From the NCBI GenBank assembly GCA_019419455.1, contig DXZW01000023.1, positions 1-64,000 of the forward strand: a stretch of DNA of 64,000 bases, in the 5' to 3' direction. Below the pieces are notes generated by a model. The model did not search any database. It worked only from the letters and a program-made list of their open reading frames with translations, and was not told the origin of the DNA. Every line of letters begins with the position of its first letter. Positions within the stretch are counted from its first letter, which is position 1. The translations under genes were made by a program, and so were the position numbers. This document shows positions 33,719 to 42,650 of this stretch, piece by piece. Origin of the DNA: Collinsella sp. (GTDB lineage: Bacteria > Actinomycetota > Coriobacteriia > Coriobacteriales > Coriobacteriaceae).

Positions 33719-34726
33719 TTACTCGGCGTGCGCGTAATCAACCTTGGCGCGGCGAGCAGTAGCCTTCTCCCAATCGCTGGTGCCCTCAAAGACATCCTGC
33801 TTGTAGGGATTGCGGCCGAGCTTCTTGGCGCGGTAGGCGATGTAGATGATCGCGGCGACGTTGGCGACCAGAGCGGCGATCGAGACCGCGGTAGCGGCGC
33901 CGGGGTCGAGCGTGGAGTGGGTCACAAAGATGGACTCCTCCTGGAAGTACGGGAACACCTGGGCAAACATACACCAAATGGCCAGCGTAAAGGCGCGGTT
34001 CTGGATCCAGCCGCCCTTGTTCCAGATAAAGGCGGCGACGGTGGGCGCCAGCAGCAGTGCAAAGCCGCAGAACCAGGAGTGGGTGGGCAGGCAGTTGTAG
34101 GTGTAGCAGAAGTTCCAGATATCGTAGGCGATGATGTAGACCCAGGTCATATCGGGCCACAGCATGTCGGTCTTGTCCTCGGAGGCGTAGACGCTCCACC
34201 AACCGGTCATGCAGAAGATGTTGATGATACCGGCGATGCCGTTGAACACGTTGTTCCAGCCGGCCAGCTGCGTAGCACCTTCGGAGGTGACCCAGGTGGA
34301 CTCGCCCAGGACAAAGAAGTGATAGGCGCTCTCAAAGTCGGACACGACGGCAATCATGATGTTGATGGCGACGATCACAAACGGCCATGCGCGGAACCAA
34401 TGCGCCTTGCCGATCTTTCCCCACTGGTACTTAATGGCAATGAAGCCCCAGCAACCGGCGAGCGCCGCGTATACCTTGGCGTAGTGGAACCAGCTGTTCT
34501 GGTACACATGGGTGGGGTTGGTGAGCGCCCACTCAGCACCCTGCGAAACGCCCACGGCGATGGCGACGCATTAGATGGTCATGGCCAGCGGAGCCACGCC
34601 AAAGATGATTGCCGCGCCGAGCTTGGTGCGGCGGCCGACCTCGTTGAGCACGATCAGGCCGATAAAGACCATGGCCCAGCCGGCCCAGTGGATAAGGGTA
34701 TCGCTACCCCAAACATCGAACAGCAT
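33719..34726 (-). pseudogene. Multi-spanning membrane protein (DUF5692-like) with an in-frame stop
   Basis: An ATG at 34726 with a strong AAAGGAG ribosome site starts a frame (MLFDVWGSDTLIHWAGWAMV) that meets TAA at codon 52 (34573-34571). The same frame continues for another 284 codons with no shift, coding several Trp-rich membrane helices (VYAALAGCWGFIAIKYQWGK, FFVLGESTWVTSEGATQ, WVYIIAYDIWNFCYTYNCLP). The original product would have been 335 residues. The codon context ATC-TAA-TGC would need one base change from TAC or TAT. An internal GTG at 34555 has no clear ribosome site. The family assignment is from memory and uncertain. It lies downstream of a TetR gene on the same strand. Confidence 0.8.
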
Positions 34727-34789
34727 GCTGCTCTCCTTTCACACGCCCGCGGCCCCTCTTCTGATCGCGGGCAGTTTGGCCAAATGTCG

Positions 34790-35452
34790 TCAGTTCTGGG
34801 GCTTGCGCTCCGGATACTTGGCGGTATAGCTCTCGATGTGGAGTGTCGAGGCGATGATTTCCTTGACCGTCTCGTCGGGCACATCGGGGTGCGTGCGGAT
34901 ATACATCAACAACCCCATGATGAGGGTGTAGAACGTCTCGTAGACATGGTCGATGCGTAGCTCATGATGGGCGACAAAATCCACCACGGTGGTGTCGCAG
35001 ATATACTGCGCCACGCGTTGGACCACGTTGTGCAAAAAGCCGCCGTAGAGCGCGCCGCTGCTGGAGGTCAGGGTGCTCGGCAGTTCGTGGCCGCTGGCGA
35101 CCAGGCGCTTAAAGAGCGGGGCGACGGTGTCGAGCGCCCCCTCGATGTCGCCAACCGTGCGGCTGGCATTCCACTGCTCGAGCTCGGTAATGAAGCCGTC
35201 GATCGCCTCGTCCATGACAGCGGTGACGGCGGCGTCCATATCGGCAAAGTAGTGGTAGAACAATGAACGCGTGCAGCCGGCTCGCTTGGTCACAGCCGAT
35301 ACCGATAGGTGGGACACGCCCAGCTCGGAGCTTACGGTGCGCACGGCATCGAGAATCTCGCGACGGCGTTCGTCCCCCGTCAAGCGCTTTGCCGCGCTAT
35401 CGGATGCGGGGACGGCATCGACCACAGAGGTACCTGCTGCGTTGTTGCCCAT
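34790..35452 (-). CDS. TetR-family transcriptional regulator
   Basis: A 220-residue regulator. The TetR helix-turn-helix is at about residues 28-75: RRREILDAVRTVSSELGVSH, then LSVSAVTKRAGCTRSLFYHY with the usual FYHYF end. The C-terminal ligand domain (residues 80-220) is variable and gives no ligand. It is divergent from the 925-residue oxidoreductase, and the intergenic region holds two TTGAC palindromes, so it probably controls that gene and itself. The membrane-protein gene downstream on the same strand may be in its operon. Confidence 0.9.
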   Translation of the reverse strand: MGNNAAGTSVVDAVPASDSAAKRLTGDERRREILDAVRTVSSELGVSHLSVSAVTKRAGCTRSLFYHYFADMDAAVTAVMDEAIDGFITELEQWNASRTVGDIEGALDTVAPLFKRLVASGHELPSTLTSSSGALYGGFLHNVVQRVAQYICDTTVVDFVAHHELRIDHVYETFYTLIMGLLMYIRTHPDVPDETVKEIIASTLHIESYTAKYPERKPQN

Positions 35453-35510
35453 GTTTTGCCGCCTTTCATCCTCTTTTGCCTGACCGTTCGCCTAACAGTC
35501 TTGAATATTG

Positions 35511-35548
35511 TTGACGGTTCGTCAATACTATTTTTGACACAATGTCAA
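35511..35548. promoter_or_regulatory. Two tandem 15-bp palindromes, probable TetR operators
   Basis: TTGACGGTTCGTCAA (35511-35525) and TTGACACAATGTCAA (35534-35548) share the form TTGAC-N5-GTCAA and lie 23 bp apart start to start. A likely -10 box TACTAT (35526-35531) lies between them, with TTGAAT (35501-35506) as a loose -35. Confidence 0.65.
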
Positions 35549-35641
35549 CAATGGCGGGTGAACGGCATGGGGGCATGCCCGGCCTGCAAAAAAAGAGGGG
35601 CGCTGCGGCCTCGTCGGGCTGCGGCAAGAGAAGGGACAACC

Positions 35642-38419
35642 ATGATTCTCAACGGACCGGGGATTAGTTACACCGAGCCCGATATCGGCGCGGAGTTTGT
35701 GCCGCCGCTGCCGGAGCATCCGCGCGAGGCAATCGTCAAGCTGTGCGAGCACTGCACCAACCGTCTGCTGCATCGCGACGAGCTGCTGGGCTACGAGTAC
35801 TGGTCGTTTGCCGAGGCCGCAACCGACGAGCAGGCCGAAGTGCTCTGCAAGATGAAGATGTGTCGTCCCTATACGCTGCCCGAGATGGTCAAGCTCACCG
35901 GCATGCCCGAGGCCGATATCGAGAAGATGCTCGACGACATGAGCTACACGGGTCTGCTCGAGTACAACTGGGAAAACCCCGAGCGCGCCAAGCAGTGGGT
36001 GCTGCCCATGCTGGTGCCGGGTTCCGCCGAGTTCCTCAACATGCGCGTGAGCCAGCTCGAGGAGCATCCGGTCTATGCCAAGTTCTTTGAGCAGGCGTCC
36101 AAGGGACCGCTGTCCAAGGCCACGCCGATGGTGCCGCCCGGAGGCGCCGGTATCGGCATGCATGTCATTCCGGTCGAGAAGGCTATCGACGCCGCGAGCA
36201 CCTCGGTGCCGATCGAGCATATCGAGCATTGGCTCGACAAATACGATGGCAAATATGCCGCTAGCACCTGCAGCTGCCGCGCGAGCCGTCGCGTGATGGG
36301 TGAGGGCTGCGCCGACGACCCGGCCGATTGGTGCATCGCCGTGGGCGATATGGCCGACTACGTGGTTGAGACCGATCGTGGCCATTACGTGACCCGCGAC
36401 GAGGTTTACGACATCCTGCGCCAGGCCGAGGACAACGGCTTTGTGCACCAGATCACCAATATCGACGGCGAGAACAAGATCTTCGCTATCTGCAACTGCA
36501 ACGTCAACGTGTGTTATGCCCTGCGCACCTCTCAGCTGTTCAACACGCCCAACCTGTCGCGCTCGGCCTATGTCGCCAAGGTCGAGAAGGACAAGTGCGT
36601 TGCCTGCGGTCGCTGCGTTGAGGTGTGCCCGGCCGGCGCCGCCAAGCTCGGCCAGAAGCTCTGCAGCAAAAAGGCCGGCGGACAGGTGCCCGAGTATCCG
36701 CGCCAGGAGCTGCCCGACGCCACCAAATGGGATCACACCAAGTGGTCGCCCAACTACCGCAACGACAACCGCATCGAGACGCATGAGTCCGGCACCGCTC
36801 CCTGCAAGACGGCCTGCCCCGCGCACGTTGCCGTTCAGGGCTATTTGAAGCTCGCGGCTCAGGGTCGCTATGACGAGGCCCTAGCACTCATCAAGCGCGA
36901 GAACCCGCTGCCCGCTATCTGCGGCCGTGTGTGCAACCGCCGCTGTGAGGATGCCTGCACCCGCGGCCGTGTGGACGCCGCCGTGGCCATCGACGAGGTC
37001 AAGAAGTTCATCGCCCAGCGCGATCTGGATGCCGCGACCCGCTACGTCCCGCCCGTGGTGACCCCGACGCGTGCCGGCGGCTTCGACCAGAAGATCGCCA
37101 TCATCGGTGCCGGTCCGGCCGGCCTGTCCTGCGCTTTCTACCTGGCCGAGAAGGGCTACAAACCTGTCGTGTTCGAGAAGAATGAGTGCCCGGGCGGCAT
37201 GCTCACCTACGGCATTCCCAGCTTTAAGCTGCAGAAGGATGTTATCGAGGCCGAGGTCGAGATCATTCGCCTGATGGGTGCCGAGTTCCGCTATGGCGTG
37301 GAAGTCGGTCGCGACGTGACGCTCGACGAGCTGCGCGCACAGGGCTTTAAGGCCTTCTACGTTGCCATTGGCTGCCAGGGCGGCCGCCTCGCCGGTATTC
37401 CGGGTGAGGATGCCGAGGACGTGGCCGTGGCCGTCGACTTTTTGCGCGAGGTCAACAGTGGCAAGATCGACGCGCTGCCCGGCCGCACCATCGTGGTGGG
37501 CGGCGGCAACGTGGCTATCGACGTCGCGCGCAACGCCTGCCGTCTGGGCTCCGAGCACGTTGAGGTGTTCTGCCTGGAGAGCGAGGCCCAGATGCCCGCC
37601 AGCGAGGAGGAGCGTCGCGAGGCCGTTGAGGACGGCGCCCACATCAGCTGCGGCTGGGGTCCCAAGGAGGTTCACCTGGACGAGACCGGTCGTGTGTGCG
37701 GTATCACCTTCAAGCGCTGCACGCGTGTCTTTGACGACGAGGGCCGTTTTGCGCCCGAGTACGACGAGAACGATCTGCGCCGTGTCGATGCCGACCGTGT
37801 CGTCATGTCGATTGGCCAGTCCATTGTGTGGGGCGACTTGCTAGCTGGCTCCAAGGTGGAGCTCGGCCGCGGCCAGGGTGCCCTTGCCGATCCTCAGACC
37901 TATCAGACCGCCGAGCCCGACATCTTTGTAGGCGGCGACGTCTACACCGGTCCGAGCTTTGCCATCGACGCCATTGCCGCCGGTCACGAGGCCGCCGTGT
38001 CCATCCATCGCTTTGTGCAGCCAGGCTCCACGCTCACCATCGGCCGCAACCAGCGCCACTACACCGCGCTCGACCGCGACGATGTCGTGATCGAGAGCTA
38101 CGACAACGCGAGCCGCGAGGTTGCCCACGTGGACCGCGAGCGCGAGAAGGCCGCGCCGTTTAGCGAGTACGTTGAGACCTTTACCGAGGAGCAGGTGCGC
38201 GCCGAGACCGCCCGCTGCCTGGGCTGCGGTGCCTCGATCGTCGATCCCAACAAGTGCATCGGCTGCGGCCTGTGCACCACCAAGTGCGCGTTCGACGCCA
38301 TCCATCTGGATCGCGACCGCCCCGAGTGCTCCACGATGGTCAAATACGAGCAAAAGCTCCCAAGCCTCGGCAAGTATGCGCTTAAGCGTGCTATCAAGAT
38401 CAAATTTGGTCGCAAGTAA
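35642..38419 (+). CDS. Multidomain FAD / iron-sulfur oxidoreductase (glutamate synthase small-subunit type)
   Basis: A 925-residue protein. The N-terminal 320 residues form an unfamiliar Cys-rich domain (HCTNRLLHRDELLGYEYW, STCSCRASRRVMGEGC, AICNCNVNVCYAL). A ferredoxin motif CVACGRCVEVCP follows, then a GltD-like module: the helical Fe-S part (CKTACPAHVAVQGYLKLAAQ, CGRVCNRRCEDACTRG), an FAD site (IIGAGPAGLSCAFYLAEKG) and an NAD(P) site (VVGGGNVAIDVARNACRLG). The C-terminus adds a second ferredoxin (CIGCGLCTTKCAFDAI). Electrons could pass between NAD(P)H, FAD and several [4Fe-4S] clusters; the substrate is unknown. ATG at 35642 follows AGAAGGGA. hypA follows 34 bases later, linking it to hydrogenase or other redox metabolism. 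Confidence 0.88.
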   Translation: MILNGPGISYTEPDIGAEFVPPLPEHPREAIVKLCEHCTNRLLHRDELLGYEYWSFAEAATDEQAEVLCKMKMCRPYTLPEMVKLTGMPEADIEKMLDDMSYTGLLEYNWENPERAKQWVLPMLVPGSAEFLNMRVSQLEEHPVYAKFFEQASKGPLSKATPMVPPGGAGIGMHVIPVEKAIDAASTSVPIEHIEHWLDKYDGKYAASTCSCRASRRVMGEGCADDPADWCIAVGDMADYVVETDRGHYVTRDEVYDILRQAEDNGFVHQITNIDGENKIFAICNCNVNVCYALRTSQLFNTPNLSRSAYVAKVEKDKCVACGRCVEVCPAGAAKLGQKLCSKKAGGQVPEYPRQELPDATKWDHTKWSPNYRNDNRIETHESGTAPCKTACPAHVAVQGYLKLAAQGRYDEALALIKRENPLPAICGRVCNRRCEDACTRGRVDAAVAIDEVKKFIAQRDLDAATRYVPPVVTPTRAGGFDQKIAIIGAGPAGLSCAFYLAEKGYKPVVFEKNECPGGMLTYGIPSFKLQKDVIEAEVEIIRLMGAEFRYGVEVGRDVTLDELRAQGFKAFYVAIGCQGGRLAGIPGEDAEDVAVAVDFLREVNSGKIDALPGRTIVVGGGNVAIDVARNACRLGSEHVEVFCLESEAQMPASEEERREAVEDGAHISCGWGPKEVHLDETGRVCGITFKRCTRVFDDEGRFAPEYDENDLRRVDADRVVMSIGQSIVWGDLLAGSKVELGRGQGALADPQTYQTAEPDIFVGGDVYTGPSFAIDAIAAGHEAAVSIHRFVQPGSTLTIGRNQRHYTALDRDDVVIESYDNASREVAHVDREREKAAPFSEYVETFTEEQVRAETARCLGCGASIVDPNKCIGCGLCTTKCAFDAIHLDRDRPECSTMVKYEQKLPSLGKYALKRAIKIKFGRK

Positions 38420-38453
38420 GTAGCCATAACGGGAACGGCGGAAGGAATTAAAA

Positions 38454-38882
38454 GTGCACGAGCTCGGAATCGTCTATCACATCATTCGCGATGTCGAGAA
38501 CGTGGCGCGCGCCAATGGCGTGCGTCGCGTTTCGAGCGTCACGCTGCTGCTGGGCGAGGTCTCGGGCGTCGTTCCCGACTTGCTGCTCGACGCTTGGCGC
38601 TGGGCGGCAGATAAAAAGCCTATCACGCTGGGCGCGGAGCTTATTGTGGAGCCCGTCGAGGCCGTGACGCATTGCGCGGCATGCGGTCGCGACTACGCGA
38701 CGGTCGAGCACGGCAAGACCTGCCCCCATTGCGGTAGCGGCGAAACATACCTGCTGCAGGGCCAGGAGGTCATGATCAAGCAGATCGAGACCCCCGACGA
38801 GGAACCGGCAGACGCTGCCCCCGACGGCCCTTCCGACGTCCTCGACGCCGTCGATGCCGCTCACCCCCTCCACATCGTCTAA
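38454..38882 (+). CDS. hypA: Nickel-insertion protein HypA
   Basis: HypA, with HypB, delivers nickel to hydrogenase. It begins VHELGIVYHIIRDVENVA, where the Met-His-Glu N-terminus (GTG start) is the nickel site. The zinc site has the two CxxC pairs CAACGRDYATVE and CPHCGSGE. The tail after about residue 115 (EEPADAAPDGPSD...) is an acidic extension beyond the usual length of 113-118 residues. It is 32 kb from hypF-hypC-hypD-hypE and directly after the large oxidoreductase, with which it is probably co-transcribed. No hypB is in the window. Confidence 0.94.
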   Translation: MHELGIVYHIIRDVENVARANGVRRVSSVTLLLGEVSGVVPDLLLDAWRWAADKKPITLGAELIVEPVEAVTHCAACGRDYATVEHGKTCPHCGSGETYLLQGQEVMIKQIETPDEEPADAAPDGPSDVLDAVDAAHPLHIV

Positions 38883-38887
38883 CCCCT

Positions 38888-38913
38888 AGTCGTTGGGGAC
38901 GTCACCAACGACT
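38888..38913. repeat. Palindrome of the GTCGTTGGGGACG family after hypA
   Basis: AGTCGTTGG (38888-38896) and CCAACGACT (38905-38913) flank GGACGTCA. It is a shortened member of the 2700-2753 family. Confidence 0.7.
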
Positions 38914-38957
38914 ACTTGCGCTAGAACATAAGTCACGAAAATAGTCAAGTCATGTCT

Positions 38958-39162
38958 GTTTAAACAAAATAGCAGTAGTACAAGTACATTCGCACTTGCT
39001 AAAAATCGTTATTAATGAACAGCCTGCTTGTATCTGTAAAGTACATGGCTTGATGAGTGACGCCTTGGCGTGTAATGAGTCAAAAAGCAGCAACGTAATC
39101 AATTTGTAACAAACTTAGACGTTTAAACAAATAATGCAACCTTTTACGAATTTAGCTATAAT
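38958..39162 (+). promoter_or_regulatory. AT-rich control region of the mannose-family PTS operon
   Basis: The 38914-39232 gap has no gene. GTTTAAACAAA occurs twice, at 38958 and 39121. The second copy lies just upstream of a likely promoter (-35 ATGCAA 39134-39139, 17 bases, -10 TATAAT 39157-39162). The paired sites may bind a regulator. Confidence 0.4.
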
Positions 39163-39232
39163 TCCACAAACCAAACAGGTATACTTCCTTCATGTCATGT
39201 AGGAAATACGTAGACAAAAAGGAGGTTATGTG

Positions 39233-40222
39233 ATGGTAAGTATTGTTCTTGCTAGCCACGGGGACTTGGCAGCTGGAATCAAGCAGACGGGCTCGATGGT
39301 CTTTGGCGATCAGCCGTCTGTTGCCGTGGTCTCGCTCGAGCCGAGCATGGGCCCCGACGACTTCCGTGCTAAGGTCGAGGAAGCAATCGCTTCCTTCGAG
39401 GACCAGGAGCAGGTGCTCTTCCTCGTTGATCTGTGGGGCGGCACGCCGTTCAACCAGATCAGCGGGCTCATCGAGGGCCATGATTCCTGGGCTATCGTCA
39501 CCGGTGTCAACCTGCCTATGCTCATCGAGGCATATTCGCAGCGCTTTGATGCAAAGAACACTGCACATGCGATCGCAAAACATCTCGTGACTGAGGCTAA
39601 GGCTGGCGTGCGCGTCAAGCCCGAGTCTCTGGAGCCCGAGGAGAAGAAGCCGGCTGCGGCCGCCGCTGCTCCTGCAGGCGCCATCCCTCCGGGAACGGTC
39701 ATCGGCGACGGGCACATCAAGATTGCCCACGTCCGTATCGACACCCGTCTGCTGCATGGTCAGGTGGCCACCACGTGGACCAAGCAGATCAACCCCAACC
39801 GCATCATCGTGGTTTCCGACGGCGTTGCTCACGACGAGCTCCGCAAGACCATGATCGAGCAGGCTGCCCCTCCGGGAGTCCATGCCAACGTCGTGCCTAT
39901 CAAGAAGATGGCCGAGGTCGTCAAGGACACGCGTTTTGGTGACACCAAGGCCATGCTGCTCTTCGAGAACCCGCAGGATCTGCTCAAGGCCATCGAGGCC
40001 GGCGTCGACATCAAGGAAGTCAACATCGGTTCCATGGCTCACTCCAAGGGCAAGGTCGTCGTCACCAACGCCGTCGCTATGGGCGATGACGACGTTAAGA
40101 CCCTCGAGGCCCTCAAGGCCAAGGGCGTCAAGTTCGAGGTCCGCAAGGTTCCTTCGGATGCCTCCGAGGATCTCGACGCCATGTTGAAGAAAGCTAAGGC
40201 CGAACTGGCCGCTCAAGCATAG
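39233..40222 (+). CDS. PTS mannose-family enzyme IIAB (fused)
   Basis: Phosphorylates the incoming sugar via two domains. IIA (residues 1-130) has the active His in VLASHGDLAAGIKQTG and the motif LVDLWGGTPFNQ. A Glu/Ala/Pro linker (EPEEKKPAAAAAAPAG) joins it to IIB (from about 160), whose phosphorylated His is in RIDTRLLHGQVATTW. The protein has 329 residues, as in fused ManX-type proteins. The ATG at 39233 follows AAAGGAGG; a GTG immediately before it is possible. First gene of the IIAB-IIC-IID operon. Substrate (mannose, glucose, fructose or amino sugar) cannot be told from sequence. Confidence 0.95.
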   Translation: MVSIVLASHGDLAAGIKQTGSMVFGDQPSVAVVSLEPSMGPDDFRAKVEEAIASFEDQEQVLFLVDLWGGTPFNQISGLIEGHDSWAIVTGVNLPMLIEAYSQRFDAKNTAHAIAKHLVTEAKAGVRVKPESLEPEEKKPAAAAAAPAGAIPPGTVIGDGHIKIAHVRIDTRLLHGQVATTWTKQINPNRIIVVSDGVAHDELRKTMIEQAAPPGVHANVVPIKKMAEVVKDTRFGDTKAMLLFENPQDLLKAIEAGVDIKEVNIGSMAHSKGKVVVTNAVAMGDDDVKTLEALKAKGVKFEVRKVPSDASEDLDAMLKKAKAELAAQA

Positions 40223-40240
40223 TAAAGGAGGGTCCGATAC

Positions 40241-41059
40241 ATGTCTGCAATCACTATTCTGCTTGTTGCGATTGTCGCGTTGCTTGCCGGTATGGAAGGC
40301 ATTCTGGATGAGTTCCAGTTCCATCAGCCGCTCGTGGCATGCACGCTTATCGGTCTCGTAACCGGTCACCTTCAGGAGGGCATCCTCCTGGGCGGTTCGC
40401 TCCAGATGATGGCCCTTGGCTGGGCTAACGTCGGCGCCGCCGTCGCGCCTGACGCCGCTCTGGCCTCGGTCGCTTCTTCGATCATCATGGTGCTCGCCCT
40501 CAACGGCGGCGCCACTGATTCGGCCAAGGCCGTTACCGCGGCCATCGCCGTCGCCGTCCCGCTGTCGGTCGCTGGTCTGTTCCTGACCATGATCTGCCGT
40601 ACCATTGCTACCGCTATCGCTCACGCCATGGACGGTTGCGCCGAGAAGGGCGACTTCTCCGGCATCGAGCGCTGGCAGTACGCTGCCATCCTCATGCAGG
40701 GCCTTCGTATCGCCATCCCGGCAGTACTTCTGTGCGTTATCCCGGCCGAGGCTGTTACCAACGCGCTTAACGCTATGCCCGACTGGCTGTCCGGCGGCAT
40801 GGCCGTCGGCGGCGGCATGGTCGCTTCCGTCGGTTACGCCATGGTCATCAACATGATGGCCACCAAGGAGACCTGGCCGTTCTTCATCCTCGGCTTTGTC
40901 CTTGCTGCCATCCCTCAGCTCACGCTGATCGCCCTTGGCCTCATCGGCATCTCCCTTGCCCTCATCTACCTTGGCCTTAAGGATCTGGCCAAGCAGGGTG
41001 GCGGCACGGGCGGTGGCTCCGGCGACCCGCTCGGCGACATTCTGAACGATTACGAGTAG
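40241..41059 (+). CDS. PTS mannose-family enzyme IIC
   Basis: Membrane channel component, 272 residues, with about eight hydrophobic segments. Family hallmarks include the N-terminal LLAGMEGILDEFQFHQPLVA, LVTGHLQEGILLGGSLQMMA and GWANVGAAVAPDAALAS. A Gly-rich tail (KQGGGTGGGSGDPLGDIL) ends it. GGAGG precedes the ATG, and the gene begins 18 bases after IIAB. It works with IID to take up the sugar. Confidence 0.96.
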   Translation: MSAITILLVAIVALLAGMEGILDEFQFHQPLVACTLIGLVTGHLQEGILLGGSLQMMALGWANVGAAVAPDAALASVASSIIMVLALNGGATDSAKAVTAAIAVAVPLSVAGLFLTMICRTIATAIAHAMDGCAEKGDFSGIERWQYAAILMQGLRIAIPAVLLCVIPAEAVTNALNAMPDWLSGGMAVGGGMVASVGYAMVINMMATKETWPFFILGFVLAAIPQLTLIALGLIGISLALIYLGLKDLAKQGGGTGGGSGDPLGDILNDYE

Positions 41060-41075
41060 GAGGGGAGTGATACAT

Positions 41076-41996
41076 ATGGCAGAGAACAAGATTCAGCTCA
41101 CCAAGGCTGACCGTAAGAAGGTTTGCTTCCGTCATCAGTTCCTTCAGGGCTCGTGGAACTACGAGCGTATGCAGAACGGCGGCTGGTGCTTCGCAATGAT
41201 CCCTGCGATCAAGAAGCTCTACACCAGCAAGGATGACCAGATTGCCGCGCTTAAGCGCCACCTGGAGTTCTATAACACCCACCCCTATGTTTCCGCCCCC
41301 GTCATTGGCGTTACCCTCGCCCTCGAGGAGGAGCGCGCCAACGGTGCTCCGATCGATGACGTCGCCATCCAGGGCGTCAAGGTCGGTATGATGGGTCCGC
41401 TCGCCGGCGTCGGTGACCCCGTCTTCTGGTTCACCCTTCGCCCGATTCTGGGCGCTCTGGGCGCTTCCCTGGCCATGTCCGGCAGCATCGTCGGTCCGTT
41501 GCTGTTCTTCTTCGCGTGGAACATCATCCGTTACGCTTTCCTGTGGTACACACAGGAGTTTGGCTACAAGGTCGGCTCCTCTATCGCCAAGGACCTCTCC
41601 GGCGGTCTGATGGGCAAGGTCACCGAGGGCGCTTCCATCCTGGGTATGTTCATCATCGGCGCCCTGGTCGAGCGCTGGGTGTCCATTTCCTTCACCCCGA
41701 TCGTCTCCACGGTCAAGCAGTCTGCTGGCGCCTTTATCGACTGGGCTAGCCTGCCTTCCGGTTCCGAGGGTATCAAGGAAGCGCTGACGATGTACAACTC
41801 CGTCGGTGCTACCGCCCTTGATCAGATGAAGGTCACCACGCTCCAGGGTAACCTCGATCAGCTCATCCCCGGCCTTGCCGCCGTGTGCCTGACCCTGCTG
41901 GTCTGCAAGCTCCTCAAGAAGAAGGTTAGCCCGATCGTCATCATCCTGGCTCTCTTCGCCGTCGGCATCATCGGTCGCTTCTGCGGCTTCATGTAA
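41076..41996 (+). CDS. PTS mannose-family enzyme IID
   Basis: Second membrane component, 306 residues. The soluble N-terminal part has the signature FLQGSWNYERMQNGGWCFAM and LKRHLEFYNTHPYVSAPVIG. Further on come VKVGMMGPLAGVGDPVFWFT and a C-terminal helix pair. The ATG at 41076 is chosen for AGGAGGGGAG upstream. A terminator follows 56 bases after the stop. Confidence 0.96.
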   Translation: MAENKIQLTKADRKKVCFRHQFLQGSWNYERMQNGGWCFAMIPAIKKLYTSKDDQIAALKRHLEFYNTHPYVSAPVIGVTLALEEERANGAPIDDVAIQGVKVGMMGPLAGVGDPVFWFTLRPILGALGASLAMSGSIVGPLLFFFAWNIIRYAFLWYTQEFGYKVGSSIAKDLSGGLMGKVTEGASILGMFIIGALVERWVSISFTPIVSTVKQSAGAFIDWASLPSGSEGIKEALTMYNSVGATALDQMKVTTLQGNLDQLIPGLAAVCLTLLVCKLLKKKVSPIVIILALFAVGIIGRFCGFM

Positions 41997-42052
41997 GCAC
42001 GCTTCGGCTTAAGACCGAGAGTTGCTAGGTAAGGGCTTTTGAGCCATTGAAA

Positions 42053-42097
42053 CGGACCGCACCCGGTGGGTACACTGGATGCGGTCCGATTGTTTTT
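42053..42097 (+). terminator. Terminator after the PTS operon
   Basis: CGGACCGCA (42053-42061) and TGCGGTCCG (42080-42088) form a stem with further inner pairing, followed by TTGTTTTT. Some read-through into the DUF956 gene is likely. Confidence 0.8.
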
Positions 42098-42116
42098 ATT
42101 GGAGGGCGAGGCGCGT

Positions 42117-42515
42117 ATGGCGCAATCTCAGAACAGCAAGGTCGATCTGGCAACGCCGGCAACCTGCCTGATGGGGCTTACCAGCCACGGTAACGTGATG
42201 GTGGGCAATAAGGCGTTCGAGTACTATAACGAGCGCAATCCCGAGGATTATATTCAAATCCCGTGGGACGAGGTCGACTATATTGCCGCCGAGGTTTTGC
42301 GCGGCACCAAGAAGATTACGCGTTTTGCCATCTTCACCAAGGACAACGGTCACTTTACGTTTTCGACGCGCGACGACAAAGAGACGCTTCGCGCGGTCCG
42401 CAAGTACGTCGACGAGAATAAGCTCGTGCGTTCGCCCGACTTTATCGATGTGACGGCCAAGGGCGCCAAGAGCATCCCCTCCGTCATCAAAGGCCTCTTC
42501 CACAAAGGCAACTAG
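42117..42515 (+). CDS. DUF956 protein of mannose-PTS operons (ManO-like)
   Basis: A 132-residue soluble protein: DLATPATCLMGLTSHGNVMV, KAFEYYNERNPEDYIQIPWD, then TKKITRFAIFTKDNGHFTF. This matches the DUF956 family that accompanies mannose-type PTS operons in Gram-positives; one member, ManO, is described as affecting expression of the mannose PTS. The ATG at 42117 follows GGAGGG. It lies just past the PTS terminator, so its level may be set by read-through. Confidence 0.85.
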   Translation: MAQSQNSKVDLATPATCLMGLTSHGNVMVGNKAFEYYNERNPEDYIQIPWDEVDYIAAEVLRGTKKITRFAIFTKDNGHFTFSTRDDKETLRAVRKYVDENKLVRSPDFIDVTAKGAKSIPSVIKGLFHKGN

Positions 42516-42523
42516 CTCCTCAT

Positions 42524-42592
42524 AAGTTGCGGTGAAATAGTTTCTAAATACGGCTTTAGATGCTTCAGACAGGAACTATTCCACCGCAACTT
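42524..42592. repeat. 22-bp-arm palindrome between DUF956 and tRNA-Arg
   Basis: Left arm 42524-42545 and right arm 42571-42592 match inverted at 20 of 22 positions (core AAGTTGCGGTG / CACCGCAACTT). Unrelated to the other repeat families. Confidence 0.8.
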
Positions 42593-42650
42593 CGAAGTCT
42601 AGTCATGCGACGTATGGCGATGCAGTAAATCTGCTACACTAGTACAACAT

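Noticed and set aside
34556..34726. Separate small gene of 51 codons before the membrane protein
   Set aside because: The frame and hydrophobic character continue unchanged after the stop, so it is the start of one broken gene.
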